Origin: Bacteroidales bacterium UBA2764 | GTDB taxonomy: Bacteria > Bacteroidota > Bacteroidia > Bacteroidales > Paludibacteraceae | DNA length: 14,063 nt | Reading direction: 5' to 3' | Assembly (NCBI GenBank): GCA_002352705.1 | Contig: DEIW01000051.1 | Coordinates: 1 to 14,063 of the forward strand | In this document: positions 6,637 to 14,016 of the stretch, one piece after another | Layout: each line of letters opens with the position of its first letter | How positions within the stretch are numbered: the first letter of the stretch is position 1 | Notes under the pieces: model-generated | Told to the model about the DNA's origin: nothing | Seen by the model: only the letters and a program-made list of their open reading frames with translations | Databases searched by the model: none | Position numbers and translations under genes: made by a program

Positions 6637-7641
6637 TTATTTAACTTTAATCTTGTCGAAGCCGGAACCGAAGACTCCGCTGACCTCGGCAATGGAGACC
6701 AAGGCGTTAGGGTCAATCTCATGGACGAGACTGAAGACCAACGAACTCTCGGGTTTACGGACGAGTACAGAGATGACCTTTACGGGCTGTTGGGAATACC
6801 AGCCTGTGCCATCCAGCACCGTCACGCCCCGGTTGACAGTGGTGTTGATGGCAGTAGCTATCTCGTCATATTTGGACGAATAGATGAGGAAATGCACCGA
6901 GCGGTGGAGGCGCGCCATGAGCCAATCGACAGCCAGGGTGTAAGAAATCGTCATCGCCACACCATAGAGGACACGCTTTATTTTGAGAATGGAGAATTGA
7001 GAATTGAGAATTGAGAATTGGGGATTGACTTCGTTTTGCAACATCGATTCGGGTAGAGGCAGGAAGAACGCCGAGGCGATAATCAGTATATCGCATATAA
7101 GCATGATATTTCCGAGGGATATATTGCGGTAGTGGTTGACAATCATTGCTACTATGTCCGTTCCTCCGGACGAGCCGTTGACCGCCAAGACGCAACCGAG
7201 ACTGAGGCCGAAAACAAATCCTCCGACCAAAGCACCCAGCCACGGGTCCTCGATAATCGGTTCGGGCAAGATAGGAATGACCCTGTACCAGAAAGTAATA
7301 GCCGCCACTCCGACCATCGTTCGGATACAAAACTTCCATCCAACCGTCAGCCCGGCTATCAAAAGCAAGATAGCATTGAAGATAAAAGTAGTCAGCCATA
7401 CCGGTATCGCTCCCCCGTAGTCGGGGAAGAGGGATGGAAACATCCCTCCCGTCATATAATAGATAGCGGAACATATACCCGTCAGCCCTCCTCCCACGAA
7501 GGCATGTGGCAGCAACACCCAGTTCACCATCAGCGCCATCGGGGCAATACCGATGATAATCACCACATATTCAAGAACCGTGCGTGCGCGGGATTGAGAG
7601 GGGGCATTATGGGGATTGACAAAATGACTGAAACGTAACAT
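6637..7641 (-). CDS. YitT-family membrane protein (DUF161/DUF2179) with repeat-encoded insertion
   Basis: A 334-residue membrane protein of the YitT family, whose transport role is not established. Several hydrophobic segments lie between about 22 and 240, with the family motifs VGGGLTGICSAIYY (49-62) and NGSSGGTDIVA (155-165). A soluble DUF2179 domain covers about 248-330 and ends GVFGSGFDK. It is paralogous to the adjacent gene at 7667-8611 along nearly all its length. Unlike the paralogue, it has about 15 extra residues after AFFLPLPESM; of these, 206-219 (NPQFSILNSQFSIL) are encoded by six 7-bp repeats. The insert keeps the frame and falls in a loop between membrane segments. It lies 25 nt from its paralogue and 8 nt from the next gene, so all are probably co-transcribed. 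Confidence 0.88.
   Translation of the reverse strand: MLRFSHFVNPHNAPSQSRARTVLEYVVIIIGIAPMALMVNWVLLPHAFVGGGLTGICSAIYYMTGGMFPSLFPDYGGAIPVWLTTFIFNAILLLIAGLTVGWKFCIRTMVGVAAITFWYRVIPILPEPIIEDPWLGALVGGFVFGLSLGCVLAVNGSSGGTDIVAMIVNHYRNISLGNIMLICDILIIASAFFLPLPESMLQNEVNPQFSILNSQFSILKIKRVLYGVAMTISYTLAVDWLMARLHRSVHFLIYSSKYDEIATAINTTVNRGVTVLDGTGWYSQQPVKVISVLVRKPESSLVFSLVHEIDPNALVSIAEVSGVFGSGFDKIKVK
6985..7026. repeat. Six-copy 7-bp tandem repeat inside a YitT gene
   Basis: The plus strand reads GAGAATG, four times GAGAATT, then GGGGATT: six 7-bp units, 42 bp in all. Because 42 is a multiple of three, the YitT frame is kept and 14 residues are added. Gain or loss of one unit would shift the frame. Confidence 0.9.
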
Positions 7642-7643
7642 GG

Positions 7644-7669
7644 TAAACTGTTAAAACGTTAAACTGTTA
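7644..7669. repeat. 10-bp direct repeat between the two YitT genes
   Basis: TAAACTGTTA occurs exactly at 7644-7653 and 7660-7669, separated by 6 nt (period 16). The second copy contains the stop codon of the upstream YitT gene (7667-7669). It fills nearly all of the 25-nt gap. It may be a small local duplication or part of a dispersed repeat. Confidence 0.7.
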
Positions 7670-8611
7670 TTTGCCGTTAGTCATGGGGTCAAAGCCTTGT
7701 CCGAAGACCCCTCGTACCTGACTCTGGCTAACAAAAGCGTTCGGGTCAATCGCCCGCACGAGCCGGAAGATAGTCGCCGACTCGTAGGAGCGCGCGATAG
7801 TTGTGACCACTTTCATTGGCTGTTTGTTATATCCGCCCTCCGCCTCCAACATGGTGCATCCGCGGTGAGCCTGAGTGATGATGGCATCGGCTATCTCGTC
7901 CGGTTTTTGTGTGAAAATCATGAACTGTACAGACTGCCTCATCCTGTTCATTACCCAATCAACGGCGGTAGATTGCATGAACGTGTAAGTCAGACCGAAG
8001 AGAATCTTCTCAATCGCCCCTTGCGTGCCCGCTGCCTGAATAGCAGGGAGGAAGAACGCCGAGGAGATAATCACCAGGTCCGAAGCCATCAGGACTCTTC
8101 CCATCGGCAGATGGTGGTATTTATTGACCATCATGGCGATAATATCCGTACCGCCGGTAGAGCCGTTATTGAGGAAACAGATTCCCAAGAAACATCCGGT
8201 AAACAATCCTCCGACGACAACCGCCATGAAAGAATCAGTGAGCAGGGGCACGGGGGCAATGGGAATCACTTTAAGCCATATAGTGAGCCATAAGACGCCC
8301 CAAACGGTACGAGCCGCATACCTCCATCCCACTGTAATGGCTGCGAGGACCAGCAGCAACACATTGATGAGCGCACTGCTGAGCCATATGGGCACATAGG
8401 TTTTGGTAGCGAAATAGATAATCTCACACAGACCCGTTACGCCGCCTCCGACAATAGAGTGCGGCACCAGTAGCTGGTTCACCGTCAGCGCGTACGGGAT
8501 AGTACACAGCGCGATAAAAAGCAACTCTTTGAGCGTTATCCACGGCAACGTACGCCGATACTGACGAAGATGTTCTTGAAAATTCGTCCGGTTTATTTTT
8601 CTATTTTTCAC
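7667..8611 (-). CDS. YitT-family membrane protein (DUF161/DUF2179)
   Basis: A 314-residue member of the YitT family. An N-terminal cytoplasmic basic stretch (MKNRKINRTN) is followed by hydrophobic segments between about 28 and 220. The family motifs are VGGGVTGLCEIIYF (54-67) and NGSTGGTDIIAMMVN (149-163). A C-terminal DUF2179 domain (about 228-310) ends in VRGVFGQGFDPM. Family members are polytopic membrane proteins without a settled substrate. The start is GTG at 8611, 11 nt after the gcvP stop; no ATG fits better without losing the conserved N-terminal region. This copy lacks the repeat-encoded loop of its neighbour and so looks like the ancestral form of the pair. Tandem placement suggests duplication, perhaps with the two products forming a hetero-oligomer (inference). 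Confidence 0.88.
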   Translation of the reverse strand: MKNRKINRTNFQEHLRQYRRTLPWITLKELLFIALCTIPYALTVNQLLVPHSIVGGGVTGLCEIIYFATKTYVPIWLSSALINVLLLVLAAITVGWRYAARTVWGVLWLTIWLKVIPIAPVPLLTDSFMAVVVGGLFTGCFLGICFLNNGSTGGTDIIAMMVNKYHHLPMGRVLMASDLVIISSAFFLPAIQAAGTQGAIEKILFGLTYTFMQSTAVDWVMNRMRQSVQFMIFTQKPDEIADAIITQAHRGCTMLEAEGGYNKQPMKVVTTIARSYESATIFRLVRAIDPNAFVSQSQVRGVFGQGFDPMTNGK

Positions 8612-8622
8612 AGGACGGTATA

Positions 8623-11439
8623 TTAAAATTTCGCAACTAAGTTACGGTCTCCGAAACCGTTGTCCACACGGGCTACAGGACACCAGAACTTCGTCTGTGC
8701 CACCCATTCGGTAGGATACGCCGCCTGGCGGCGGGAATAGGGATGCGTCCATTCATCCGCTACAACCTCGTACTCCGGGTGCGGGGCATTGAGCAGGACG
8801 TTATCTGTCTTATCGACTTTTCCGGACTCTATATCGGCTATCTCGCTGCGTATTTGGAGGAGAACATCGCAGAAACGGTCGATCTCCTCAAGCGACTCGC
8901 TCTCGGTCGGTTCAATCATCAGCGTGCCGTGTACGGGGAACGAGAGTGTCGGGGCATGATATCCGTAGTCCATCAAACGCTTAGCGATGTCCGCTTCGGT
9001 AATACCGATGGCATGGAACTGGCGGCAGTCAAGAATGAGTTCATGCCCTACTCTGCCTGTTTCTCCGGTATAGACGATGCCGTACGCGTCCTTCAGGCGT
9101 GACGCCATGTAGTTTGCCGAGAGGATAGCCGCTGCTGTAGCATGACACAGCCCTTCCGCGCCCATCATCGCGATATAGCCCCATGAGATAAGCGCCATGT
9201 TGGCATTTCCGTAGAGAGCCGACGAGACACGGTTCTTGTCCTCCGAGGGCAGACACGGAGCCATCTCATCCGTACAGCATACAGCACCGGCACCGGGTCC
9301 ACCGCCTCCGTGAGGCGAGGCAAAGGATTTGTGGAGGTTGAGATGGCAGACGTCAGCACCGATAAAGGCAGGGTTGGTCCAACCTATCTGTGCATTCATA
9401 TTCGCGCCGTCCATATAGACATATCCTCCGTTGTCATGAACGATTTTAATCATTTCGCGTATCGCCTGCTCGAAGATACCATGTGTGGACGGATACGTAA
9501 TCATACATCCGGCGAGGCAATCTTTGTTCTCTTCCGCTTTCGTTTTCCAGTCGGCGAGGTCGGTATTGCCCTTCTCGTCGCAAGCCACTACACAGGGTGT
9601 GAACCCGGCCTGAACACAGGAAGCGGGGTTGGTGCCATGCGCAGAAGCGGGGATAAGAAGCACCTTCCGGTGACTCTGCCCCAGACGGCGCAGATATTCA
9701 CGAATGACGACAAGTCCGGTATATTCTCCGGCAGCTCCGGAAGTAGGTTGAAGCGTACATGCATCAAAACCGGTGATGGTACAGAGCTGGTCTTTGAGTT
9801 CCTCCATGATAGTCTGATATCCGATGACCTGATCTTCAGGAGCCAGGGGATGTATACTCATCGCAGCTCCGTACGTGACAGGAATCATGGCAGCTGCAGG
9901 GTTGAGTTTCATCGTACAAGAGCCCAGTGGAATCATCGAAGTAGCCAGGGAAATATCTTTCCTATCCAGGCGTTTCAGATACCGCATCATTTCGGTCTCG
10001 GTATGGTATTTCTTGAAGACCTCCTCCTGCATATAATCCACCTCGCGCACGCGTTCCTCTTCTATCGCCCATAAGCCGGAGAAAGCCTCTTCTGAATCCT
10101 CTTCCTGGGGTCTGTTTCCGCTTGCCTCGGCAAAGAGAGTAATCAGTTCGTTCATCTCGTTAAGTCCGACCGTCTCGTCCAGCGACAAGCCTACCCATCC
10201 GGCGGGGTCATAGTAGAGGTTGATATCCAGCTCCTCCGCTTTCTCACGGAGGTCCTCCATCCATCCTTCTTCATCGCGTGTGATTTTCAGCGTGTCGAAG
10301 AACTCGGCGTTCTCCTGATTATAGCCGTAAGCCTGGAGCATTTCGCTGAGATAGACGGCCTTGGAGTGAATACCTTCCGCAATCTCGCGGATGCCTTCAG
10401 CGCCATGATAAACGCCGTACATACCTGCCATCATCGCAGAAAGCGCCTCCGCGGTACATATATTCGAAGTAGCGCGCTCACGTTTGATATGTTGTTCGCG
10501 CGTCTGGAGCGCCAGCCGGAAAGCCGGATGCTCGTATTTGTCTTTGCTCAGACCGATGATACGTCCCGGCATGTCACGTTTATACTCATCGCGCGTAGCC
10601 ATGTATCCGGCGGTAGGTCCTCCGAAACCCATTGGCAGTCCGAACCGCTGCGCGGTGCCGCACATGATATCTGCGTTCAGCGGTTTGAGGAGGGCGAGCG
10701 CCAGGAGGTCAGCGACCACCGTCACTTTCAGCCCTGCTTCGTGGCAGTCGTCAATGAAGCCCTCATAGTCTTCCACCGAGCCGTCGCTGTTCGGCCATTG
10801 AACGAGCGCACCGAAGAACTCAGCGGAAGGTTGAAAATCCGCATAGGAGCCGGTGACGATCTCTATACCCTGCCCCGCGGCGCGGGTACGGAGGACAGCA
10901 AGTGTGTTCGGCCATATTTTCTCGTCCACAAACACTTTGCAGACGTTATTCTTGACCTGCTCACGCGAGCGAAGGTTGCGCATCATCGTGACTGACTCAG
11001 CCGCCGACGTAGCTTCGTCGAGCAGAGAGCAGTTCGCCAGGGGCAGCCCGGTAAGGTCAGATATCATCGTCTGGAAGACAAAAAGCGCCTCGAGTCGTCC
11101 TTGACTCACCTCCGCCTGGTAGGGCGTATAAGAGGTATACCAGACGGGGTTCTCCAGCATGTTCCTGCGGATGACAGCCGGCGTGATTGTTCCGTACCAT
11201 CCGCGGCCGATATACGAGTGAACCTGCGCGTTCTGATTAAGAATCAGTTCCGCTGTCTCCAAGTGTTGCTGCTCAGTGCAGGGTTCCTCCAATTCGATAG
11301 GCTCCGGCAGGAGGATATCCGCAGGCATTGTCTCGCGCACCAATGAATCCATTGACTCCGCTCCGATGGCGGTTAACATGCGTTTCTCGTCCTCCGGCGT
11401 AAGGCCGATATGACGCGACTCAAGATAATTAACGTTCAT
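8623..11439 (-). CDS. gcvP: Glycine dehydrogenase (decarboxylating), P-protein
   Basis: This pyridoxal-phosphate enzyme of the glycine cleavage system decarboxylates glycine and passes the aminomethyl group to the lipoyl arm of GcvH, in the cytoplasm. The product is 938 residues, close to the usual length of the single-chain form with fused N- and C-terminal halves. N-terminal landmarks include ESRHIG, YIGRGWYGT and NPVWYTSYTPYQAEVSQGRL. The C-terminal half carries GSCTMKLNPAAAM, SAHGTNPAS, and LHKSFASPHGGGGPG with the PLP-binding lysine at about 704. I chose the ATG at 11439, just before NVNYLESRHIG; a longer frame would need a TTG start at 11466. No gcvT or gcvH lies in the window, so those partners are elsewhere. 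It has its own promoter and is followed by two YitT genes. Confidence 0.97.
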   Translation of the reverse strand: MNVNYLESRHIGLTPEDEKRMLTAIGAESMDSLVRETMPADILLPEPIELEEPCTEQQHLETAELILNQNAQVHSYIGRGWYGTITPAVIRRNMLENPVWYTSYTPYQAEVSQGRLEALFVFQTMISDLTGLPLANCSLLDEATSAAESVTMMRNLRSREQVKNNVCKVFVDEKIWPNTLAVLRTRAAGQGIEIVTGSYADFQPSAEFFGALVQWPNSDGSVEDYEGFIDDCHEAGLKVTVVADLLALALLKPLNADIMCGTAQRFGLPMGFGGPTAGYMATRDEYKRDMPGRIIGLSKDKYEHPAFRLALQTREQHIKRERATSNICTAEALSAMMAGMYGVYHGAEGIREIAEGIHSKAVYLSEMLQAYGYNQENAEFFDTLKITRDEEGWMEDLREKAEELDINLYYDPAGWVGLSLDETVGLNEMNELITLFAEASGNRPQEEDSEEAFSGLWAIEEERVREVDYMQEEVFKKYHTETEMMRYLKRLDRKDISLATSMIPLGSCTMKLNPAAAMIPVTYGAAMSIHPLAPEDQVIGYQTIMEELKDQLCTITGFDACTLQPTSGAAGEYTGLVVIREYLRRLGQSHRKVLLIPASAHGTNPASCVQAGFTPCVVACDEKGNTDLADWKTKAEENKDCLAGCMITYPSTHGIFEQAIREMIKIVHDNGGYVYMDGANMNAQIGWTNPAFIGADVCHLNLHKSFASPHGGGGPGAGAVCCTDEMAPCLPSEDKNRVSSALYGNANMALISWGYIAMMGAEGLCHATAAAILSANYMASRLKDAYGIVYTGETGRVGHELILDCRQFHAIGITEADIAKRLMDYGYHAPTLSFPVHGTLMIEPTESESLEEIDRFCDVLLQIRSEIADIESGKVDKTDNVLLNAPHPEYEVVADEWTHPYSRRQAAYPTEWVAQTKFWCPVARVDNGFGDRNLVAKF

Positions 11440-11479
11440 TGTATCGTGTGTATTTATTTTGTTCAATCCAGCAAAAAAA

Positions 11480-11523
11480 CCTTTGCGAGTGCAAAGGTAC
11501 TACATTTTTTTGATAGATGCAAA
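11480..11523 (-). promoter_or_regulatory. gcvP promoter with overlapping inverted repeat
   Basis: On the minus strand TTTG (11523-11520), a 20-nt spacer and TACCTTTG (11499-11492) form a perfect Bacteroidota -33/-7 promoter. The -7 element is part of a perfect inverted repeat, CCTTTGC-GAGT-GCAAAGG (11480-11497), that should also cover the transcription start. This could be an operator or a hairpin at the very 5' end of the mRNA. The leader to the ATG is about 45 nt, too short for a glycine riboswitch. Confidence 0.75.
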
Positions 11524-11533
11524 TATTTTATAA

Positions 11534-11576
11534 AGATTTTGCGACTCTAACCACAAAATTCATATAGATTTTGCGA
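11534..11576. repeat. 11-bp direct repeat upstream of the gcvP promoter
   Basis: AGATTTTGCGA occurs exactly at 11534-11544 and 11566-11576. The 32-bp period is close to three helical turns, so both copies face the same side of the DNA, just upstream of the -33 element. An activator site is possible; chance in AT-rich DNA is also possible. Confidence 0.45.
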
Positions 11577-11697
11577 TTACGTTCACATCAAGCGGCAAAA
11601 TCGGAAGAAGATATTTTTTATTTGTTTGTCCAAAATTACCAAAAATGAATCAAAAATTTTGTTATCTTTCACAAAGGAAACAAAATTGCACGTATAT

Positions 11698-11764
11698 AAA
11701 AAATGCACGTGAGACTATGGGACTTTGGAACTTTAAAGTCTCAAAGTCTCAGTGCAAATTTTTA
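11698..11764. repeat. Compound inverted repeat built from GAGACTTT-type units
   Basis: Outer arms TGCAC (11704-11708) and GTGCA (11752-11756), then GAGACT (11711-11716) and AGTCTC (11745-11750), enclose GACTTT (11721-11726) and AAAGTC (11735-11740). Together they give a stem with an internal bulge and an 8-nt loop. A-rich and T-rich runs flank it, as in bidirectional terminators. The inner part reads as 8-bp tandem units (AAAGTCTC twice) facing degenerate reverse copies. It has no obvious client gene, since the LRR gene already has its own terminator at 11921-11958. Confidence 0.65.
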
Positions 11765-11844
11765 TACAAGCGGCATGGCATGCCGGACAATGGACAAAAG
11801 AAAGGGCGGCACTGGAGTACAGCGAACGGAAGCTTGGTTTTTTG

Positions 11845-11906
11845 AGAAAAAGATACAAGCTATAGAAAAAAGATTCAAGTTGTAAAGAAAAAGATACAAG
11901 TGGTAA
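11845..11906. repeat. Three imperfect ~20-bp A-rich tandem repeats
   Basis: Three units of the form GAAAAAGATACAAGnnnTA begin near 11845, 11865 and 11887. The middle one is the most diverged. They lie between the compound inverted repeat and the LRR terminator. The rest of 11,577-11,845 contains a 7-bp inverted repeat, CGGCATG-G-CATGCCG (11771-11785), but no supportable gene. Confidence 0.55.
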
Positions 11907-11920
11907 AAAGATGGACAAAG

Positions 11921-11958
11921 AAAAAACCGCTTGGCGAATGGGATGTGTCGCCAAGCGG
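11921..11958 (-). terminator. Strong rho-independent terminator of the BspA/LRR-FN3 gene
   Basis: The stem CCGCTTGGCG (11949-11958 on the minus strand) pairs perfectly over 10 bp with CGCCAAGCGG (11927-11936), across a 12-nt loop. It is followed on the minus strand by T6 (11926-11921). It lies 33 nt beyond the stop codon of the LRR gene. Confidence 0.92.
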
Positions 11959-11991
11959 AATAGAAACGGGATACAATCAGTGGGAGCCCTA

Positions 11992-13911
11992 TTAGCGGAC
12001 TTGGCGTCCGTCTATGGTATATGTTTTCTCCCCGCGGAGGATGAAGATCTGGCCGTCGCGTAGTATCTTCTGAGCTTTGATACCGGATTGCGGGTCACTT
12101 GGTACTTCCTCTATGCCTTGACTTTCTTGCCATTCGCCTTGCGTAGTAAACGTCTGTTCGGAGCCATAGTAATACTGGTTGCCCACTTTGCCGTAAGCGC
12201 GGTATTTATAGACGGTTCCTTCGTCCAGATTGGTCAAGGTGACGGTCATCTTGATGCCGTTAGCCTGCACAAAGAAATGCTCATTGAGTGCCGCTGGCAT
12301 GCGACGTGGAGCAACCTTTGTACCTTGTACATTAACTCGGCTTTCTGCCCAGTACTCAAATCCCTGTTCGGTGAAGTCCTCCGAGCCGGCGAGGGCGTAA
12401 CCGCTCAGCGTAGCTCCGGTTTCTGTGACAACAGAAGCGGTATAGGTATAGAGGATAGGATCAAACTCAACGGCATTGTCGCCGGTGAAGATATACTGCC
12501 AGTCGCCGTAGTACATGTTTCCGGATTTGGATTGATAGAACGCGCGGTATTTGTAATATACATCGTCTTTGAGGTTCTTGAGACGTCCTGCCATCTGTCC
12601 GGAAGCCACAGGGCAGAAGACTTTCGTCCCCGCCATATCTGCCGGTGCATCATTACGCTTGTACTCAAATCCGCAACTAACCTCTGCATCCGACATATTT
12701 GTCTCCGCCAAGAGAATAGCCGTTGTTGCAGAAACAGTTTTGGATGGCTTGGTGGTCAGAGTGAGGGCGGTGGTGGTGAAAGAATAATGGATTGTATCAT
12801 AATCACCTTCAATGGTTTTAATATAGAAAAGAACATTGTTATATGTGCTGTTTGGCTCCAGACCGATATATTCAATCACATTTCCAGTGAACTCATCATC
12901 GCCATTTACGCCGCAAGATGCAATTAATGGTGTTGCTTCTGTATCCCCAATTAGTATATGTGCAGATGTGGCAGAACAATTTGCAGTAACGAGCATATTG
13001 ATAACTCTAATATTTAACTCTTTCCATACATGGGCATTTTTGTATGTATTCAAAGAACCTAATGGTACGAAAATCGGAATGCTTTTGTCTATTGAGGAAT
13101 ATGATATAGTCGGAGGTGTTTTTGTGTGAATACTTATTCTATTGATAAACATATTAACAAACGCTTCTTCTCCTATTTCCAACAGAGACTCTGGCAAAAA
13201 TACAGTTTTTGCTTGTGCATTGTTAAAAGCTCTTTTTGCAATTAAAGTAATACCTTCCGGAATATTAACATTAGTACGCCCTTCTCCTGCATTGGCATAT
13301 TTGATAAGAATTTGTTGGTTCTTATTATATAAGAAATGATTATCTGCACTAAAAAATTCATTCTGCGCGTCGACAGAGAAACTAGAAATATTTCTATCTA
13401 TAGCATGAGGACCTATTTCACGTAAGTTTTTAGGGAGATGCAAATGTGAACGGTATAAATTTTCATAAAAATAATTGGGTAAGTACTCTACAGAATCTCC
13501 TAATCTAATACTCGTAGGATCAGCTCCATCTCGCTGTTGATTTGATATTATTTGGGGCAAATTTGTACAACGTCGGGCATTGAATAAAATTGTTTTCAGT
13601 TTATTCGTGCTGAAAGCATATTCCCCAATATTTACTATTGTTGGAGGAATATACACATATGTAATATTATTGCTACCAGCAAAAGCATTAGCAATTATAG
13701 ACGTGACACGATATGAATTGTTTTCATATGTGATAAAAGATGGAATAATTATCTCTCCCAAATCATAATCTCCGTCAGTCACTTCTGCGGTTTGGTTTGT
13801 GGCATCGAGATTGTAATACAGGTCGCCGATTTGGACTCGTTCGTAATCCCAGGCAAACATGGTTCCTACGCCGGCTGCTACAGCGAGCAAAAGAGTAAAA
13901 AGTTTTCTCAT
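11992..13911 (-). CDS. Secreted BspA-type LRR protein with FN3-like repeats
   Basis: From the ATG at 13911 the product is 639 residues; a longer frame would need a TTG start and would bury the signal peptide. Residues 1-20 (MRKLFTLLLAVAAGVGTMFA) are a Sec signal, followed by VQIGDLYYNLDATNQTAEV (26-44). Degenerate BspA/LRR_5 repeats span about 55-300, for example IPEGITLIAKRAF (217-229), and end with the cap PIFVPLGSLNTYKNAHVWKE (279-298). Three fibronectin-III-like modules follow at about 305-380, 385-475 and 485-590. The tail QKILRDGQIFILRGEKTYTI (614-633) matches the tail of the other LRR protein and is probably a type IX-like sorting signal. It is likely a surface or secreted adhesin. No convincing promoter was seen upstream; TAAAGTTG near 13,945 is one base off the -7 consensus. 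Confidence 0.9.
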   Translation of the reverse strand: MRKLFTLLLAVAAGVGTMFAWDYERVQIGDLYYNLDATNQTAEVTDGDYDLGEIIIPSFITYENNSYRVTSIIANAFAGSNNITYVYIPPTIVNIGEYAFSTNKLKTILFNARRCTNLPQIISNQQRDGADPTSIRLGDSVEYLPNYFYENLYRSHLHLPKNLREIGPHAIDRNISSFSVDAQNEFFSADNHFLYNKNQQILIKYANAGEGRTNVNIPEGITLIAKRAFNNAQAKTVFLPESLLEIGEEAFVNMFINRISIHTKTPPTISYSSIDKSIPIFVPLGSLNTYKNAHVWKELNIRVINMLVTANCSATSAHILIGDTEATPLIASCGVNGDDEFTGNVIEYIGLEPNSTYNNVLFYIKTIEGDYDTIHYSFTTTALTLTTKPSKTVSATTAILLAETNMSDAEVSCGFEYKRNDAPADMAGTKVFCPVASGQMAGRLKNLKDDVYYKYRAFYQSKSGNMYYGDWQYIFTGDNAVEFDPILYTYTASVVTETGATLSGYALAGSEDFTEQGFEYWAESRVNVQGTKVAPRRMPAALNEHFFVQANGIKMTVTLTNLDEGTVYKYRAYGKVGNQYYYGSEQTFTTQGEWQESQGIEEVPSDPQSGIKAQKILRDGQIFILRGEKTYTIDGRQVR

Positions 13912-13982
13912 GATAAATTCCCTGATTTGTGTCGGGCGCAACTTTAAATGGTTGATAATATGGGTTCATTGGTATATACAAT

Positions 13983-14013
13983 AAAAGCGTGAAGTTCGTC
14001 TATTCTTCACGCT
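13983..14013 (-). terminator. Hairpin terminator of a gene beyond the right edge
   Basis: AGCGTGAAG (minus strand, 14013-14005) and CTTCACGCT (13994-13986) form a perfect 9-bp stem around a 10-nt loop. A short T-run follows (TTTTAT on the minus strand). It would end a minus-strand transcript entering from the right. Confidence 0.65.
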
Positions 14014-14016
14014 CAT

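Noticed and set aside
6866..7474. 202-codon minus-strand frame
   Set aside because: It is a shadow of the YitT gene; it has no membrane or domain pattern of its own.
9310..10074. Long plus-strand frame opposite gcvP
   Set aside because: It is an antisense shadow favoured by the GC-rich codon pattern of gcvP, with no recognisable domain.
11440..11491. Glycine riboswitch ahead of gcvP
   Set aside because: The leader is only about 45 nt and lacks room for even one glycine aptamer.
11645..11845. 66-codon plus-strand frame in the intergenic region
   Set aside because: It runs through the compound inverted repeat, has no promoter or homology that I recognise, and opposes all neighbouring genes.
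12088..12927. 279-codon plus-strand frame opposite the LRR-FN3 gene
   Set aside because: It is antisense to a clear coding gene and has no supported start signals or domains.
13912..13952. Promoter for the LRR-FN3 gene
   Set aside because: TAAAGTTG is one base off the -7 consensus, and no good -33 element lies 20 nt upstream.
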